Assembly: GCA_030522415.1 (NCBI GenBank)
Contig: CM060107.1
Location: 19,414,553-19,478,552, forward strand
DNA length: 64,000 nt
Source of the DNA: Channallabes apus
Lineage: Eukaryota; Chordata; Actinopteri; Siluriformes; Clariidae
Direction of reading: 5' to 3'
Below, in pieces: positions 1-13,222 of the stretch (positions within the stretch are counted from its first letter, which is position 1; the number at the start of each line of letters is the position of its first letter). The position numbers and the translations under genes were made by a program. A model generated the notes under the pieces. The model searched no databases. It was given only the letters and a program-made list of their open reading frames with translations, and was not told the DNA's origin.

Positions 1-382
1 TGTGTGTGTGTGTGTGTGCGCGCGCAAGAGAGAGAAAGAGAAAGAGAGAGCAGACCATGGTATGGTTGGTTACTGTTAGACCACATCCTGAGCACTCAAC
101 TGTGAACAGAGTGTATAACAAACCACTTGTCATGTTATACATTTAAATTATATCTAGCAGCCTTCATAAGATCATAAATCTGTCATGTTTTTAACTGCAG
201 GAAAACATTTTCAGCAAGCTCTAGTAGTGCATTAACCATAAACCGATTGACTTGCACCGTGTGATATGAAAACTAATTATAAACATCGTCAGAATTAAAA
301 AAATTAAAAGAATGCACAAATACACTAGCATGTAGCTTTAATAATGTGTGTGTGCGTGTTTTTGTCCGGTTTGTATTTATAG

Positions 383-419
383 GGAAGTTTGGTCCAGACG
401 AAGGGGAAAATCTGTGGAG
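383..419 (+). CDS. Possible internal exon of the MORC-family gene
   Basis: A 37-nt segment sits between a pyrimidine-rich acceptor ending in TTTATAG and a strong donor GTGAGT at 420. If entered in phase 2 it reads through without a stop, encodes a basic stretch (E-V-W-S-R-R-R-G-K-S-V-E) and ends in phase 0. Phase 0 is what the next supported exon at 3686 needs. The match of phase and both splice sites is the only evidence. The peptide is too short to assign to a family, so this may be chance. Confidence 0.35.
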
Positions 420-999
420 GTGAGTAGACAGTACAAGACTTAGTATTACCATACCGACTCATACAGAAGTGAATTAATGTTATTACTAAATCAAATACTA
501 ACCTCAGTAACCTAAAGGCTCTTTTAGTCTTTGTAAATAATAGTGACATTTTTGGTCTTCTGAGTGGCTTGATGGAAAAACAAAAGATATCTAGAAAGAT
601 CTAGGGCTAGGAGCAAAGGGAGCAAAACTAGTATACGAATCCACAGATACAGTACAGTTAAACAATAATTGGATTAGTTTTGAGAAAGCAGTGGGGATAA
701 TTTTCTGGTTTATTAATTTACTCGTTCTCTAATAGGAACTTCCCAAAGTAACTTGATATCCGTCAATCTTAATTCGGAGACCTATTGTTCAATGTGCAGA
801 AAAAAAAAAAAAGGTGGACGCAGGTACATCCTCCACTTTAATAGGGATTGCGATAAACCAAAATAAACAGGGCAGGAATCCTGAAAAAAATAAAGTGTAA
901 TCAATGACGGGTCACAATCAGGGGAGGTGAGTTCTCTACACACCACAAAGCAGGAATGGGGGAGCGATGCCTTTGGGGAAGCGAGGATGTCGAGCAATG

Positions 1000-1180
1000 T
1001 TATCAGGCATTGAGGGAGGCAGGGTGACATTCTCACTAGGGCACGGTGGCAGAGCAATGCTTTCAACAGCACAGTGTCAGAGCAACAGTCTCAGCAAGGC
1101 ACGGTGGCATAGTGTTGCTTGTAGCAGGGCAGCGCTCTAAGCAGGGCAGGGTGGCAGAGCGACACTCTCAGCAGAACAAG
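1000..1180. repeat. Degenerate minisatellite, unit about 29 bp
   Basis: Five or six imperfect units share the pattern GGCACGGTGGCAGAGC followed by a variable CTCAGCAG-like half. They give shadow reading frames on both strands that have no other sign of being coding. Confidence 0.6.
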
Positions 1181-2030
1181 TTGGTGGGCAGAGACTTCCT
1201 GAACAGAGTCAGAGACCGAGGCAGGCTCAACACTGGAGGCCTCATTCTCGCCCTCTCGCTCAGACTTCCCTGGCATGCTGCTGACACAAACGGATTATAA
1301 CCTGAAATATTCCAGTGGGGGACAGAAATAACACACACACACACACCTGCCGACTAATTAGATTTAAACCTCGAACTGTGCTGTGGTATAAAAAATGTAT
1401 TATCGAGTTTATAAAGGATGAGTATTGTAGTCAGTACATCTCATGTCTCAATACACCTACGCTGAAACACAATCTGATTATTGCTGTCTAGACATATTTG
1501 TAAGTATGTACAGTAGATAATAGACACAGTAGATAATAGATGCCATTTCAGGCAAAGCATTCATACCAGACAATCAACCCCCACTTGACAATTATTATTG
1601 TTCTGCATTAATGAAAACAAGACTTATCTACACTTCACACCGCTTTGCAGTCTTGCTCTTGCTTTCAGTCTGGCTGTAGAGGAACTACACACTCTGAGCA
1701 TCTAGAAAAGGGGAAATGCAATTACATATACAGTGTGACAACTGGGTGACAGTAACCACAGCATACAGTGAATGTTTAAGTGTGTGTGATTGCATGGGGT
1801 GATGCAAACAGATGATGTAGTTCAATTAGCTTAAAGCTGGTGAGATGCCAGGATACTAATATAGGCGAAGTTGCTTACAGAAAATCTGTTCATAACCAAA
1901 TACAATGCAGTCGTACTTCACAATGAGCCAGGTTTTTATTTCTTATTTTCTGTATATACAGTATACAGATTATATACAGTATTGCAGCCTTGCACACACA
2001 TACATACACAAGAAACTTGAAATAGGTATA

Positions 2031-2566
2031 CACAGTACCAGTCAAAAGTTTGGACACATTGTAGAACAATATTGGATTTTATAATACTGGGATCTATAAA
2101 ATAAAAAACATAGCGTATGTAATAAAGTAAGAACATCAACTACAAGTCAGGCTTTTGTTAGTTTAACACACCAAGGTCAGTTATTCTGGAATAGTGAAAA
2201 ATATTGAAAGTATAGTCTTGTTACAGTAATTGCATTTGCAAAACCCATCAAGCACCATGATGAAACTGTCTCTCATGAAGACCATCCGAGGAAAGCAAGA
2301 ACAAAACTTGCCTCTGCTGCAGAGGAGACGTTCATTTAGAGTCAACAGCCTCAGAAATCACCAGTTAACAAACAGCACACCTCAGATTAGCGCCGTTATG
2401 AAGGCTTTAAAGAGCATAAGTAGCGGACACATCACAATATCCACTAGTTGAAGGAGAGTATTGTATATTTTGGACACCTACAGCATTGCATTACAATTTT
2501 GAAAGAAAAATAAATCAGGAAATCACATTGGATTAGAAGGTGTGTCTAAACTTTTGACTGGCAGTG
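2031..2566. mobile_element. Internally deleted Tc1/mariner derivative (MITE)
   Basis: The ends are inverted copies of a Tc1-type terminus with core CCAGTCAAAAGTTTGGACAC on the left and its diverged complement on the right. Each end is flanked by TA. About 230 bp of decayed transposase N-terminal region remains in the middle (2230-2451) and most of the gene is missing. The same terminus occurs at 22278-22816 and 24084-24528, so all three derive from one Tc1 family. Confidence 0.8.
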
Positions 2567-2576
2567 TATTATGTTG

Positions 2577-2730
2577 TTGGACTCAAGGGGTCACCACAGC
2601 GGAACATTCAGTTTCCACAAGTGTTACACCGGATGCCCTTCCAGATGCAACCCTAGTATTTCATCCAGGCTTGGGACCAGCACTGCATCCAGTGGCTGGG
2701 ATTTGAGCATTGGGTGAGAATCGAACCCAC
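2577..2730 (-). mobile_element. Fragment of a tRNA-derived SINE-like repeat
   Basis: The segment contains the teleost SINE phrase around CCGGATGCCCTTCC and a reversed tRNA-like B-box ending (GAATCGAACCC) near 2722. Only part of the element is present, so the family call rests on those two patches. Confidence 0.5.
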
Positions 2731-3685
2731 AAGAGAGAGAGAACGCTATATAAACCTAATGTTCAGTGTTTGTTCCGGAGGGGCAAAGGAGACACTTTTT
2801 TTTTTTTTTTTTTTTTAACAAGAGTCAAATGTGATTATAATACTTGTCTACTTCATAAGGGTATACAAGACCAGTATCACATATCAACTGATATCAGTAT
2901 TACATTAAAAACAGACACATTGCCAACATGTCTTTTGCAACTCGGTGTACATGTGTGTGATGGCCAGGAAATACCCTTCACATCGTTTCATTTTCATACA
3001 TGTGACTGTATAAAATTATAAATAATATCGGCTTTCTAAAACTGAAATCTGCAATATAATTTTGCATGCATCGCAGTGAAAGTTGGATGGAACTGCAAAT
3101 TCGATAGCAACTGTCTGGTTGCAAACTAAAATAATTGATTTTGCTGTGGCAAGTAATTATCTGATGAAAGGTTTCTGTCCACTGTGTGAGGAAATCACAC
3201 TTGGCTAGTGAGGTCTTAGCCATCTTTAGGCTGATTAACTTTTTTTTTTTTTTTTTTTAAGCCACATGATCTTTGCAGAAAAACAGCAAAGGCAAGACTA
3301 AAAAAAAAAAAAAAAAATTTTCACCTAATTTTTGCAAAAATATGTTCATGAACTCTTAGTTAATAGGTGTCAAATTTGTTATAGGCAGAAGAAATTCTTA
3401 GGAGTGTTTTGCTTTGTCTATCTGCATATACATGTTAATATGGGTTGTTTTATTAGCCTTTAGTTTTAGTCATGCTGGTCACTCACACATTTTCTCTGGT
3501 GCAGATTAAAATTAGACAAGAGCATGTGAAACACCAAACCTCAGTGTAAGCACAGACGCAGAGGAAAAGAAAGTGTGTGCGGGAGTGTGTTTGCTTTAAT
3601 GCACTTTTTATGCTGAACCTGGTCACTGTTCTCTTACAGTTAAAACTCATTTTAACTCGTGTGTGCGCATGTTTGTGTGTTTAAG

Positions 3686-4062
3686 AGTGATAAAGGCTCA
3701 ACACCTCCTGAGTGTAAAGAAGCACCTGAGCCCACCTCAGAAACCACACCGGATGAAACTGTTATCACCGTGGAGACAGACAATGAGAGCAAAGGCGATG
3801 AATCGACACCACCATCCTCACAATCCCATCGGTCTGACACCTACATCTTAAACATCTATCACAGCTACAGTTCATCTGACTGATGGGAACATTTAGAATA
3901 ATTATTAAAGGAATGTTTCAGCCTTTATCCCATTAAAATCCCTATTTAAAATATCAGAAGTGTATTTGAAAAACAAAAAAAAACTAAAAGCTTTCAATTA
4001 TTATACACTTAAAGTCTTTATATAATTTTTATTATTTAAAAAAAAATTTAAAATAAAAAAAA

Positions 4063-4119
<57 letters not shown>

Positions 4120-5830
4120 CAGCTGCCTTTAGATTTCTACTACAAGCGTGCTTTAATGAGCTGCTTCTCCATAATTTTTTTTAGTACATGGGTATTTGTC
4201 CAAATACTTGTTAAATGATAATTACTCTACATATTCAATGAATGGAAATCACAAATTTCTTTTATTTGAACACCACGGTTGTGGGTTATTCGGAAATGTG
4301 TCCATTACAGATTCTTTATTTTTACTTTCCCCATCTCTAGCAACAAACGAAAAGCAACATGGAAGAATGAACCGAGCAGCAAATCACCAAAACGCACTGA
4401 CTCTGAAAAAGAAATTTCAACTACCACAGCAGAATCAGAGGAACAAGTGGTGGAAAAAACTCTGGAAATTGTGGAGATGAATAGCAAAAAGAATCAGACC
4501 GTTACCAACTTTAAGGAAGAGGGTAAAAGCCCTACAATGTCTCCTGACACAGAAAGCGCTGCTACCTCAAGTCCATCAGAGCACCAAGTGGCACAAGTTA
4601 CACAGAGTAAAGACCAGACAAAACATGCCACTGGCCCCCCAGGCTGGCCTCACCCAATCACGCCCCATCAGTCTATGGCATGGTCTCACCCTCTTCCACC
4701 TGCTCAGACCGTGGTGGTTCCCCCGCTTAGCCGTACCAGCAGGCAGTCTCACCCTCTGCTCCGTTTGGAAAGTCCAGACCGGTCTGTCCTCACGAGCAGA
4801 CTGGACCAACTGGAGCGGGAAGCCAAACGCCTCAGGAGGATCCTTGGGTTACGAGAAGCGGTTGTTCAAATGAGTCCGTTATCAGATGGAGAGGTATCAG
4901 GGTCAGCGGAGTCTACACAGGATGGAAGCACAGAATCAGGTGTAGAAACTGTGGCAACAGCTCCTGTAGTTTCCAAGGTGAGAATGCTGCAAGATCATCT
5001 ACCGGATCAGTACAATGTTTTTAAGATTTCCAACAAAAATATGCTTTTATGGGTGTTCACTTAGTTAGTTTGACCATGTGTACAAAAATACATTTAGGCA
5101 TTCCGCATGACATCAGGAAAATACCATTTGGTCTTAAAGCTGTGCAAAAAGAGGATCCCACTGCGCTGGTCCACCTCAATCAGCACATTTCCATAAAGTA
5201 TATTTTCCATAACTATATTGGAGAACAAAAAGAAAAGAAAAAAAAAGCAATAACACATGCTGTTATTTTTGTTCCTGCAATCAAAAATTGTGCCTATGTA
5301 TTTTTTTTTCATGTAACTTTAGAAATCAGGACCCCAGTCAGACACGCAAAATGTTTTAAGGAAGAACACCAGTTCTGTCAGACAGCAGGAAGCACCAGTG
5401 ACCCCTGCAGACGACCTGCACTGGAGTAAGACATTGGCTAAACTGCAAAGCCAAAACCAAGCTTTAAGCACAGAGTTGAATAACGTGAAGAAGGAACATG
5501 ATGAACTCCAGAGCAAATTAAGACAAGCAGAGAAAGAGACACGGGACAAGAGAGAGCAAAGTACCAATACACCCTCCAACATTCACGACAGGTCTGTTTG
5601 TGTATACATACACTATATTAACTTAATGTTAATACAAATGCAAGCTCTTTATTTGACTTTAACCTCTGGTCTTTCACAGTATTGCAGTGGATCGATTACA
5701 TTCTATCCGGCGGAACATCGTGTCCCTTCTATCATCCATCCTGCCCAATTTGGATATGCAGGGGATCAGCTGTGACACCGGAGACGTTGACAGCATCTTG
5801 CAGCAGATCATCCAGGCCAACAACCTCTGA
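3686..5830 (+). CDS. MORC family CW-type zinc finger protein, C-terminal exons (MORC3/4-like)
   Basis: Four exons join in frame: 3686-3831, 4341-4977, 5323-5591 and 5680-5830 (TGA at 5828). They give the last 400 residues of a larger protein whose start lies outside the window. MORC proteins are GHKL-ATPase chromatin factors, but that ATPase and the CW finger are not in view here. What is visible is a low-complexity Ser/Thr/Glu region, a short helix with LDQLEREAKRLRRIL, a second coiled coil (LAKLQSQNQALSTELNNV onward), and a C-terminal block with R-R-N-I-V..LL..I-L-P-N-L-D and D-V-D-S-I-L-Q-Q-I. That last block resembles the end of vertebrate MORC3 and is the main reason for the call. The exon 1 donor (CG|GTCTGA) is weak but the phases agree throughout. 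It is transcribed toward tbc1d9b (convergent). MORC3 versus MORC4 cannot be decided. Confidence 0.6.
4066..4117. repeat. (AT)n microsatellite
   Basis: Uninterrupted AT dinucleotides within a MORC-like gene intron. Confidence 0.95.
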
Positions 5831-6362
5831 TAAATAAGCTCTAGGACAAACGTACAGTCCAACAAGAACTGATTTCATTGCAGCATTCAGAAAGCAAGCT
5901 TATAGTCAAAGAAAACCCTGATCTTCTTGTTGTGCTTCTAGCTCAGCTTTACAAAGAGTCACCTAAGTACATATAACAAAGCTTTTATAGAGCATAATCA
6001 AGCACCAGTTTCTGTTACAAAGCCATTGTATGTAGACTTCTTCCTTTACAAGCATTATTTCTATACCATACGGCACAGATGTTATTATAACAGTAAAGGT
6101 CAGGAATAATGCATCAGATCAGGGTAAACTGTTGATTTTTGGTTCGTTTAATAACGTTGCAAAATTTGTTGATTACGAAAGTAAGTAATGTTGAAAAAAC
6201 AGTTTATGTTTGTCTTTAACTTTTAGTTGTGTTTTGTAAGTTCTACTCAGTACTCTGGCATAGAGTACAGCTTGTCGGTTGCAGAGAAACCTGTTTTTGT
6301 TCTCAGCAAGTGCCTGTTTTACTATACCTGCATCACCGGTTACTGTTCAGACATTTTTCAGC

Positions 6363-6368
6363 AATAAA
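6363..6368 (+). terminator. Polyadenylation signal candidate for the MORC-like gene
   Basis: AATAAA lies 533 bp past the TGA and is followed by a T-rich run. It is the best-placed signal before LINE sequence begins at about 6530. Confidence 0.5.
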
Positions 6369-6529
6369 GTTTGAGCTTTTTTTTTTTTTTTTTTTTTGTA
6401 ATTCAAACATTTTAGTGTCAACTCCAAGTGGACAAACACACAAGCTGTCACATAACTTTATTTATTACACAGTATAATACAGTACTTATCAATGATGACA
6501 AAATTTTAAAAACATTTTAAATGAGCTAG

Positions 6530-7870
6530 TAGTATGGATTAAATACTGTTAGTATCACTTTGGTTCCTCTACGGAAACCATCACCTTTATCGTGGTGGAA
6601 AGGTTTGCATTCCCTTATAAGCCGGGGAGCTGTGTGCTCCTGGTAGAGCCTTCGAAGGCAGATTGGTCTCAGGCGAGGGGTCAGACTACGAATGATTCAA
6701 ATCAGACCCCATGAAAAAGATAGGAGGGAAAAAGGTGACCCTGTCTGATGGAAGCCTGGAGCCAGGCCTGGACAAAGGGCCTGTCAGTGAGCGCCTGGTG
6801 GCTGGGTCTGCCACGGTGGCAGGCCACACACAGCTCAAAAGAGCAACATGAATACCAATCTTCCCCATCCCATAGACAAAGAGGAGCTGCGGGGGTCATG
6901 TGTGCTGCTAGGTCAATGGCAGTAAAGGCTGAAGGCTTTGATGAGTGGGGTGGAGCTGTCAACTCATCACCATCTGATGGTGAGTTGGGTTAGTTGTCAG
7001 GGGAGAGTGTTAAGCTTCTATTGCTAAGGCTGCGGCTGTGAGCTGCGGTCTTGGGTGCCTCAACAAAGGACGGCAGCTACAGAAACAGCTGTAGCAAAAG
7101 CAAAGCAATGGGTGTGGGAGGAGTTCGGAGAAGCTATGGAGAAGGACTTTTGGGCGGCACCAAGGGGCTTTTAGATAGGATCACTGGATTGGCTCACAGC
7201 CAAGTGTGAAATGGAGGTGATGTGTATCAGCACCCTAGATTTGTGGCCATGATTCTTAAAAAGGGAGCCAATAGATCGTCTACTCAAGGTAGGGATTGAG
7301 TCATTACACCAAGTGAAGGAGCCTAAATATCTTGGGGTCTTGTTTACGAGTGAGGGGACATTGGAGCATAAGGTTGGTAGAAGAATCAGAGCAGCAGAAC
7401 TGCATTTAATTTTCTGCACTATTGTGGCGAAAAGAATTAAGCCAAAGGCTCTCACTCTACTGGTCGATCTTCGTTCCTACCCTCACCAATGGGTATGAGC
7501 ATTGGTTTATGACCGAAGGGACAAGATACCAGATACAAGCGAGGGTAACTGGAGGGTACTTGTCTTTTCCCTTAGAGACAGAATGAAATGCTCAGTCATC
7601 AGTGAGAAACTTGGAGTAGAAGAGTCATTTAAGGTGGTTTCGGCATCAAGATGCCACCAGGACGCTCTTCCAAGAAGGTTCTTGGCACATTCAGCTGGGA
7701 GGAGGACTGGGTGGGGAGAGATTATATCTCCAAACTGGCCTGGGAATGCCTCAGGATCACCCTGTCAGAGTTGGTTGCAGTGGCCAGTGAAAGGGAAGTT
7801 TTGGGTTTCCTGCTGGAACTGCTAACCCTACAACCCAACTTCGGATAAGCGGTTGAAAATGGATGGATGG
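6530..7870 (+). mobile_element. Internally deleted non-LTR retrotransposon (LINE)
   Basis: The left part (about 6560-7160) matches the usual 5' region of a common teleost LINE (CACCTTTATCGTGGTGGA and onward). The right part (about 7310-7850) encodes the end of the reverse-transcriptase ORF: K-Y-L-G-V-L-F-T-S-E-G at 7322, then W-V-G-R-D-Y-I-S-K-L-A-W-E in another frame. The 3' end is a GGATGGATGGATAT tail. Most of the ORF between these parts is missing, and frameshifts separate the rest. I remember the type but not a reliable family name (Rex1 or Nimb-like are possible). Confidence 0.75.
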
Positions 7871-9997
7871 ATATATTACTTTGACAGAAATATTACTAGA
7901 TATAATATATATTATATTGTCACAAATTAAAATAACCTCTGTGAAATCAAGGTCTAGCAAATAAACAAGCTCCCCCCCCCAAACTTTCACAGCAAAGCAT
8001 GAAAATCATAGGAAGCATTCACTTCATGTTATTGAAAGCCATTTACAATATAGTTCACACGAACAGCAACGGAATAGTAAATGTTTTACAGTAGTGATCT
8101 GACCAGACTGTACATTTACACATGCTTATAATTACAGTGTTTTAGCGGCTTGATTATATGCAGATTTAAAAATTATATAAATCTGCAAACAAATTATAGC
8201 AGGTGTTTTTCCTGTCTCCTAGTTGCCTGAAATAATGAAACACAATCTTACCTCCTACTGCCTTCTGAGACATTTTAAAGATCTTAGTTGTGACAGAATA
8301 CGGCCAGCATCATTTGGTCTTGTACCATGCAAAACTTCTTATATTTTTTTTTTCGCAAAGCTGCCTGTTAAAGCTCAATACCTGAAGAACAGCTAGCCAG
8401 CAAGCCTAAATAACTAAAGGTTAGATTAAAATGAAGCAGTCCCAGATGACTGGCATAACATAAAATGTTAGGAAATGAAAAATCTTTTTGCGCATGGACA
8501 GTTAGAAATTAAAACAAGGAGAGGCTGAAATTTTTAGGACATCAGGCTTCCAAAGTGACATACACTGAACAAACAAAACAGGGAAGCTGACACTACTAAT
8601 TCTAAAATCTGATGCTAAGTTCTACTGTACAGCGGGAATGTATTTGTTGGCCTGAATGATGGGAGGTTCAGGGGGTTTAAACATTAGGATAAAGCATAAC
8701 TTTCAAGAACTAATATATGAAATGAAGTAGAATATTTTGGTATATAAAACCGCAATGAACTGCAGTGTAGCCAATGTAAACCTATTTATTTTGTTCAAAG
8801 GTAACTATTATATAAGGCAAGCTATGGACTGTTGTGGAGAGAGCAAAAATAGAAGATGATGGTAAAAAGATTGTTACAATTATATTCAGCAATAAAATAT
8901 ATTTTTTTATATTTTACAAGATAATATTCAGCTATTAACAACAAAATATAACTATTAGCTAGTGCTTAGCAGATATGCTGCATATCTGGAAATCAAATGC
9001 CAGAGATATTATCACTTTACTAACTTTATCTTTCCACCAGGATAATCTGATCTATAGTTATCCATCAGCCCCTAGATTATTAATCATTTTAGGTACTCCA
9101 GTTAATAATAATAATAATATTTAGTCATTATTGATTGTACTTGCATGAATATTAATGTGTTAAGAATATCAAAACTAAATATTTGTTATAGCTTAAATAA
9201 AAGCTGGAATATGGATCCTAATGTACAACTTCTTAGACGTCTGTTATAATAATAATAATAATAATAATAATGTGGCGGTTGAACCCCTGGTTTTCCACAG
9301 GGCAAGGTAGCTAAACTTTTTGTTGTCCCTTTTAGTAATGTGGTGAGACACTTTGAAATAAACAGAAAAATATTCTACAGAAAAATACGTAGTGTAACAA
9401 CTCTTTACAAAAAAAGGGCGGGGTATAATAAGTGGATTTAAGCAAATCCTTTTCTGACAAAGGACACTTCTTTTAAATTCACATCCTGAATATGACATTT
9501 AGTGCAAGACTACCTTTGACAATTTCAGGCAATGTAAGATATAAAGTAATGCTTACTATTCCTATTTCAAATCTGAACAAGATAGTGTGCTGGTCGATTT
9601 TTTCTTCATGCTGACTGAATTCATAATGATTTTTATAAAAGACTCAACACCGAGGAATATGCAGGTGCAGATAAGGCCAGGCTACAACTCGAATAACTGG
9701 TACAATGCCACATAGAGTAGTCAGAGGTAAACAATAATGCAAAATAAACTCAATGTTGGTCTACGTAAAACTTGAAACACTGGCTAGCAAACCATCAGGT
9801 GACATGCAAACAGCAGACAAACAGTGCTCATCTGTCCAACCTGGAAGGACAAAGGCCACATGAGCAAAAGTGCAGATGTATAGGCTGTGCTGTACACTCC
9901 AAAAGTGTTGAGAACGAGAGGGTGATCATAAATACACTAGTGATAAATTAGAGTCAGATCTCTGAATTAATAGCAAGTGTGCCTTCATTACACCTTC
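7871..9997. other. 3' flank and probable 3' UTR of tbc1d9b
   Basis: There is no coding signal in this 2.1 kb. The first AATAAA on the minus strand below the tbc1d9b stop is at 8785-8790, which would imply a 3' UTR of about 1.2 kb. An (ATA)n run lies at 9246-9270. Confidence 0.45.
9246..9270. repeat. (ATA)n microsatellite
   Basis: Eight uninterrupted trinucleotide units in the tbc1d9b 3' flank. Confidence 0.9.
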
Positions 9998-12900
9998 TCA
10001 AGTGGAGAGCTGGGTTAGCTCATGGTCGCTGGATGAACTGATCTGTCTTTCTACAGCCCTCTGAGACCTACAGACAGCCATCTTAAACCTGATGTCATGC
10101 TTCTTCTCAAAGTAGTTTACCAGAGGCGGTTCGGTCAGCAACGATGCAAGCACTTGCTCAAAAGATATTGACCAATCACCATCCGGCGCACTGCCACGCC
10201 TACTGTCAATCCCACTCCCAGCACCACCCAGTGCACTTCCAATCAGAACTGTATCATCTGCAATGTCTTCACACTGCAGAGAACCGGCACTGACCACAGA
10301 ATAGGATGAAATGGACGTGTCGTCCTTCGCATCTTCGTCCGACCCATTGGCTGGAGGAGGCAGAGTCTCTAGTTGGGCTTCTTCCAGGGCCTTTGACACC
10401 AGGGACTGTCCACAGCCAGCCTCTCCAAAACTGTCTTCTTTTCCTGGAATCTCTAACCCTGCCTGAGCCTGTGCATCAGACTTCTTATTGCCGTTGTTGG
10501 TGAACTTCTTGCCCACTTCTCCAATGCGCAGTAATAAGCTGGCAACCGTAGCAATGGCATGATAGAGCTCCTGTTCCAGAGGGTCCTCACTGAACATATT
10601 ATAGAGGGTCTTGCACAGCTCGATAAACTGCTCCTAAAATCAAAACAGAGCATTAAACATGAGGCATCATTAGTGCATCAGAACAAAACATCCCCGCAAG
10701 CCATTTTACACCATTTGCCAAGTATATAGTGTGGTGGACATCTGACCATCAGCACAATATAATTGGAAATGATTTATGACATATATAGCATAGCATATAT
10801 CGGTTTAATGTCCAGGTGTCCACATACATTTGGGCATACATTGTGTTTCTCAAGTATAGTTAATATACCTTTGCATTAATATTAAACACACATAACAGGA
10901 GGAGAACTTTTGCCCACAAGTGAAAAGAGGAAGTAACTAAAGCTAAGCTTGCTTAGTTTTTGGTTTTTCTAATTCAACAAGCAGAGCAGTCAACACTACA
11001 GAAGCACAACACTATGTGAAAACTGCAAAACAAAACAAATACTGACTTCTACAAGCTAAAAGTTTTTGTGGCAGGAAATTCTATCCACTTCCTTCACGTT
11101 CAGTGGTTTGGTGGTTTGTGCAGCTATCGGTGTTCTCTGGAGAAGTAAACATACCAAGTGATTGACTTTACCTGGTTCATTCTTGGCAGGTCTTTAATGG
11201 TCTCCTTCTTGGGTTCCCTTTCCTTAGCCCACATTCTCAAGTAATACTTGTAGTCCTTGACTTTATCCTCTAAAAAAATATATAATAATAATTTTACTCA
11301 CATTTTAAATGAGTGAGTACTGGCTCAGTTTATGACGTTCAATATGCAGGGACACTACGTAGGTAAACCTGTGATTTTGTGCTTTAGCTATTCATGCCCC
11401 GGGGTATAGCTTTGAATTATTAAATACTGTGAATGTAAAATTAAAATCTACAATCAAAACACTATTATTGACAAACTGTATAAAAGGCAGCAAGTTAGCA
11501 TTTGCTACCTTTCTTGTCTTCAGAATCTACTCCTGCATCAGCTATCTCCGTAGCTTCCTCACCTGTAGCAGAAAATAGTAATAATGTAAGAACAGAAAAG
11601 CAATCAAAAGCTTGGTTGTAATAACATCAGCTAGGTATGTTTTATCATGACAGATATTAAAGGATGATGGTACCAAAGTTGGATGCCCGTTTAATTTGAA
11701 TTTTTTTATTGTAGTGTGATGAGAAAGAAAAGAAAGCAGGAAATTGCATTTTAGATAACAATTACATGAGCTTGTCAGCAAAGTCTTAATCTGAAAAACA
11801 AATACAATCAAGCTCATGCTCAGCATTTTTTCTTGTGAGATTACGGACACAAACCTGAGGTGACTTCCTGGACCAGAAAGTCTAGATGAGACAAGGAGGG
11901 AGGATCTGGAGAGGTTATACAAGAAAGAAGAAAGAGAGAGCAGATGATGGAGTATGAGTAAGACAGACATCAAGAAAAGATGAGAGGGAGAAATGCATAA
12001 AAAAAAAATAAAAATAAAAAAAGCAAGACGCAAAGCAACAAAGCAGGTCTTGCACAGCTTAAGATGGCAATTTCCAGAGATTAACACTCATCACAATTCT
12101 ACAGATTAGTAGAATTGGACTGACTCATACAGGGGTACATGCAGGATTAGTACAAGTATACAATCTAAGAATACCCCCCATTAGCCATAAAAATAACACA
12201 AACATTGACTCAATTATATTCCAGTAAACTGGTGACATCATCTGGCATCATGGGAACCCAAGGCGCAATTATGCCCATGGGGACCAAAGCCTAATCTCAA
12301 TCCGATCAAGCACCAATGGGATACACTGAAAAACAAGTCTGATCCACGGAGGCCCCATCAAGGTCCTGCAGAGCCAAGCCCGAGGGGCCAGAGCGGCCAC
12401 AGAGCCCCAAAAACCTAGGAACCTAAAACCTACTGTAGGTGGTTAATATTTAGTAGTTCTAGCTCTAGTCATTAATAGTTCTAATGTGGTTAAAGCTGAT
12501 TGGAGAATAACGAATACATATATAGGTTTAAAGTCAATATGATGATTTTCACTATTTATTAACAATTAATTATTTCTAAGAATATATTATACTCAACATT
12601 TATTTATTTTTTTTAATAATAGACAGATCTAACTTCAGGGTAAAATGTACAAATGCTTTACCATGCTCATAAATAACTGCCTACAAACACAACGATGCAC
12701 AGTCATTTTACATCATTTTGACATCTCAAGTTGTGAAATAAAATTGCAATCACCTCGTGATAATGAGGCCACTGTGGCGCTTTTTGTTTCGCACAACATG
12801 TGATGTTGGTCAGACTCAAAAGAGGCTAGTCATGTGAGTTGAAAGTTCATTGCAAAAAAGATATACATTACAAATAAGTATGCGTTCCTATTCACGTACA

Positions 12901-13167
12901 CAAGTTGTCTACCTACAGGATGTGAGGAGATGGTCACGGTTTCACAAGGGCAATATAAATGTATATGTGTCGTGTTATGTATGCGTGTATCTGTAGGTAA
13001 GTGTTTTTACCCTGTGGCGTGTCAACATCAGTAAAGAAGTGCGTGGCCTCAAGTGCAGACTCTGCCTCTTCAGGACACAAAGCTGCAGGAAGAGGGACAG
13101 TCAACAGCAATTTTAGACCATTAAACACACATGCACATGCGCACACACAGCCACCCAATCCATCCAT

Positions 13168-13222
<55 letters not shown>

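Larger units (their letters stand above)
420..3685 (+). other. Intron or upstream sequence of the MORC-like gene
   Basis: No coding exon could be supported in this 3.3 kb. It holds a degenerate minisatellite near 1.0-1.2 kb, a short (CA)n run at about 1331-1346, a deleted Tc1 derivative (2031-2566), a SINE tail fragment (2577-2730) and several poly-T/poly-A runs (2797-2816, 3241-3258, 3301-3317). The rest is AT-rich and featureless. Confidence 0.5.

Noticed and set aside
1046..1300. Overlapping frames on both strands near 1.1 kb
   Set aside because: Produced by the minisatellite; no splice context or family match.
5049..5429. 126-codon plus-strand frame
   Set aside because: It crosses an intron and reads exon 5323-5591 in the wrong frame. 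The spliced frame is consistent with the neighbouring exons.
11542..12087. 181-codon minus-strand frame in tbc1d9b introns
   Set aside because: It overlaps exons 20-21 in the wrong frame, is hydrophobic by base composition (T-rich), and has no recognisable domain.
12220..12420. Possible transposase fragment ([17 protein letters not shown] text)
   Set aside because: Too decayed and short to assign; no termini found.
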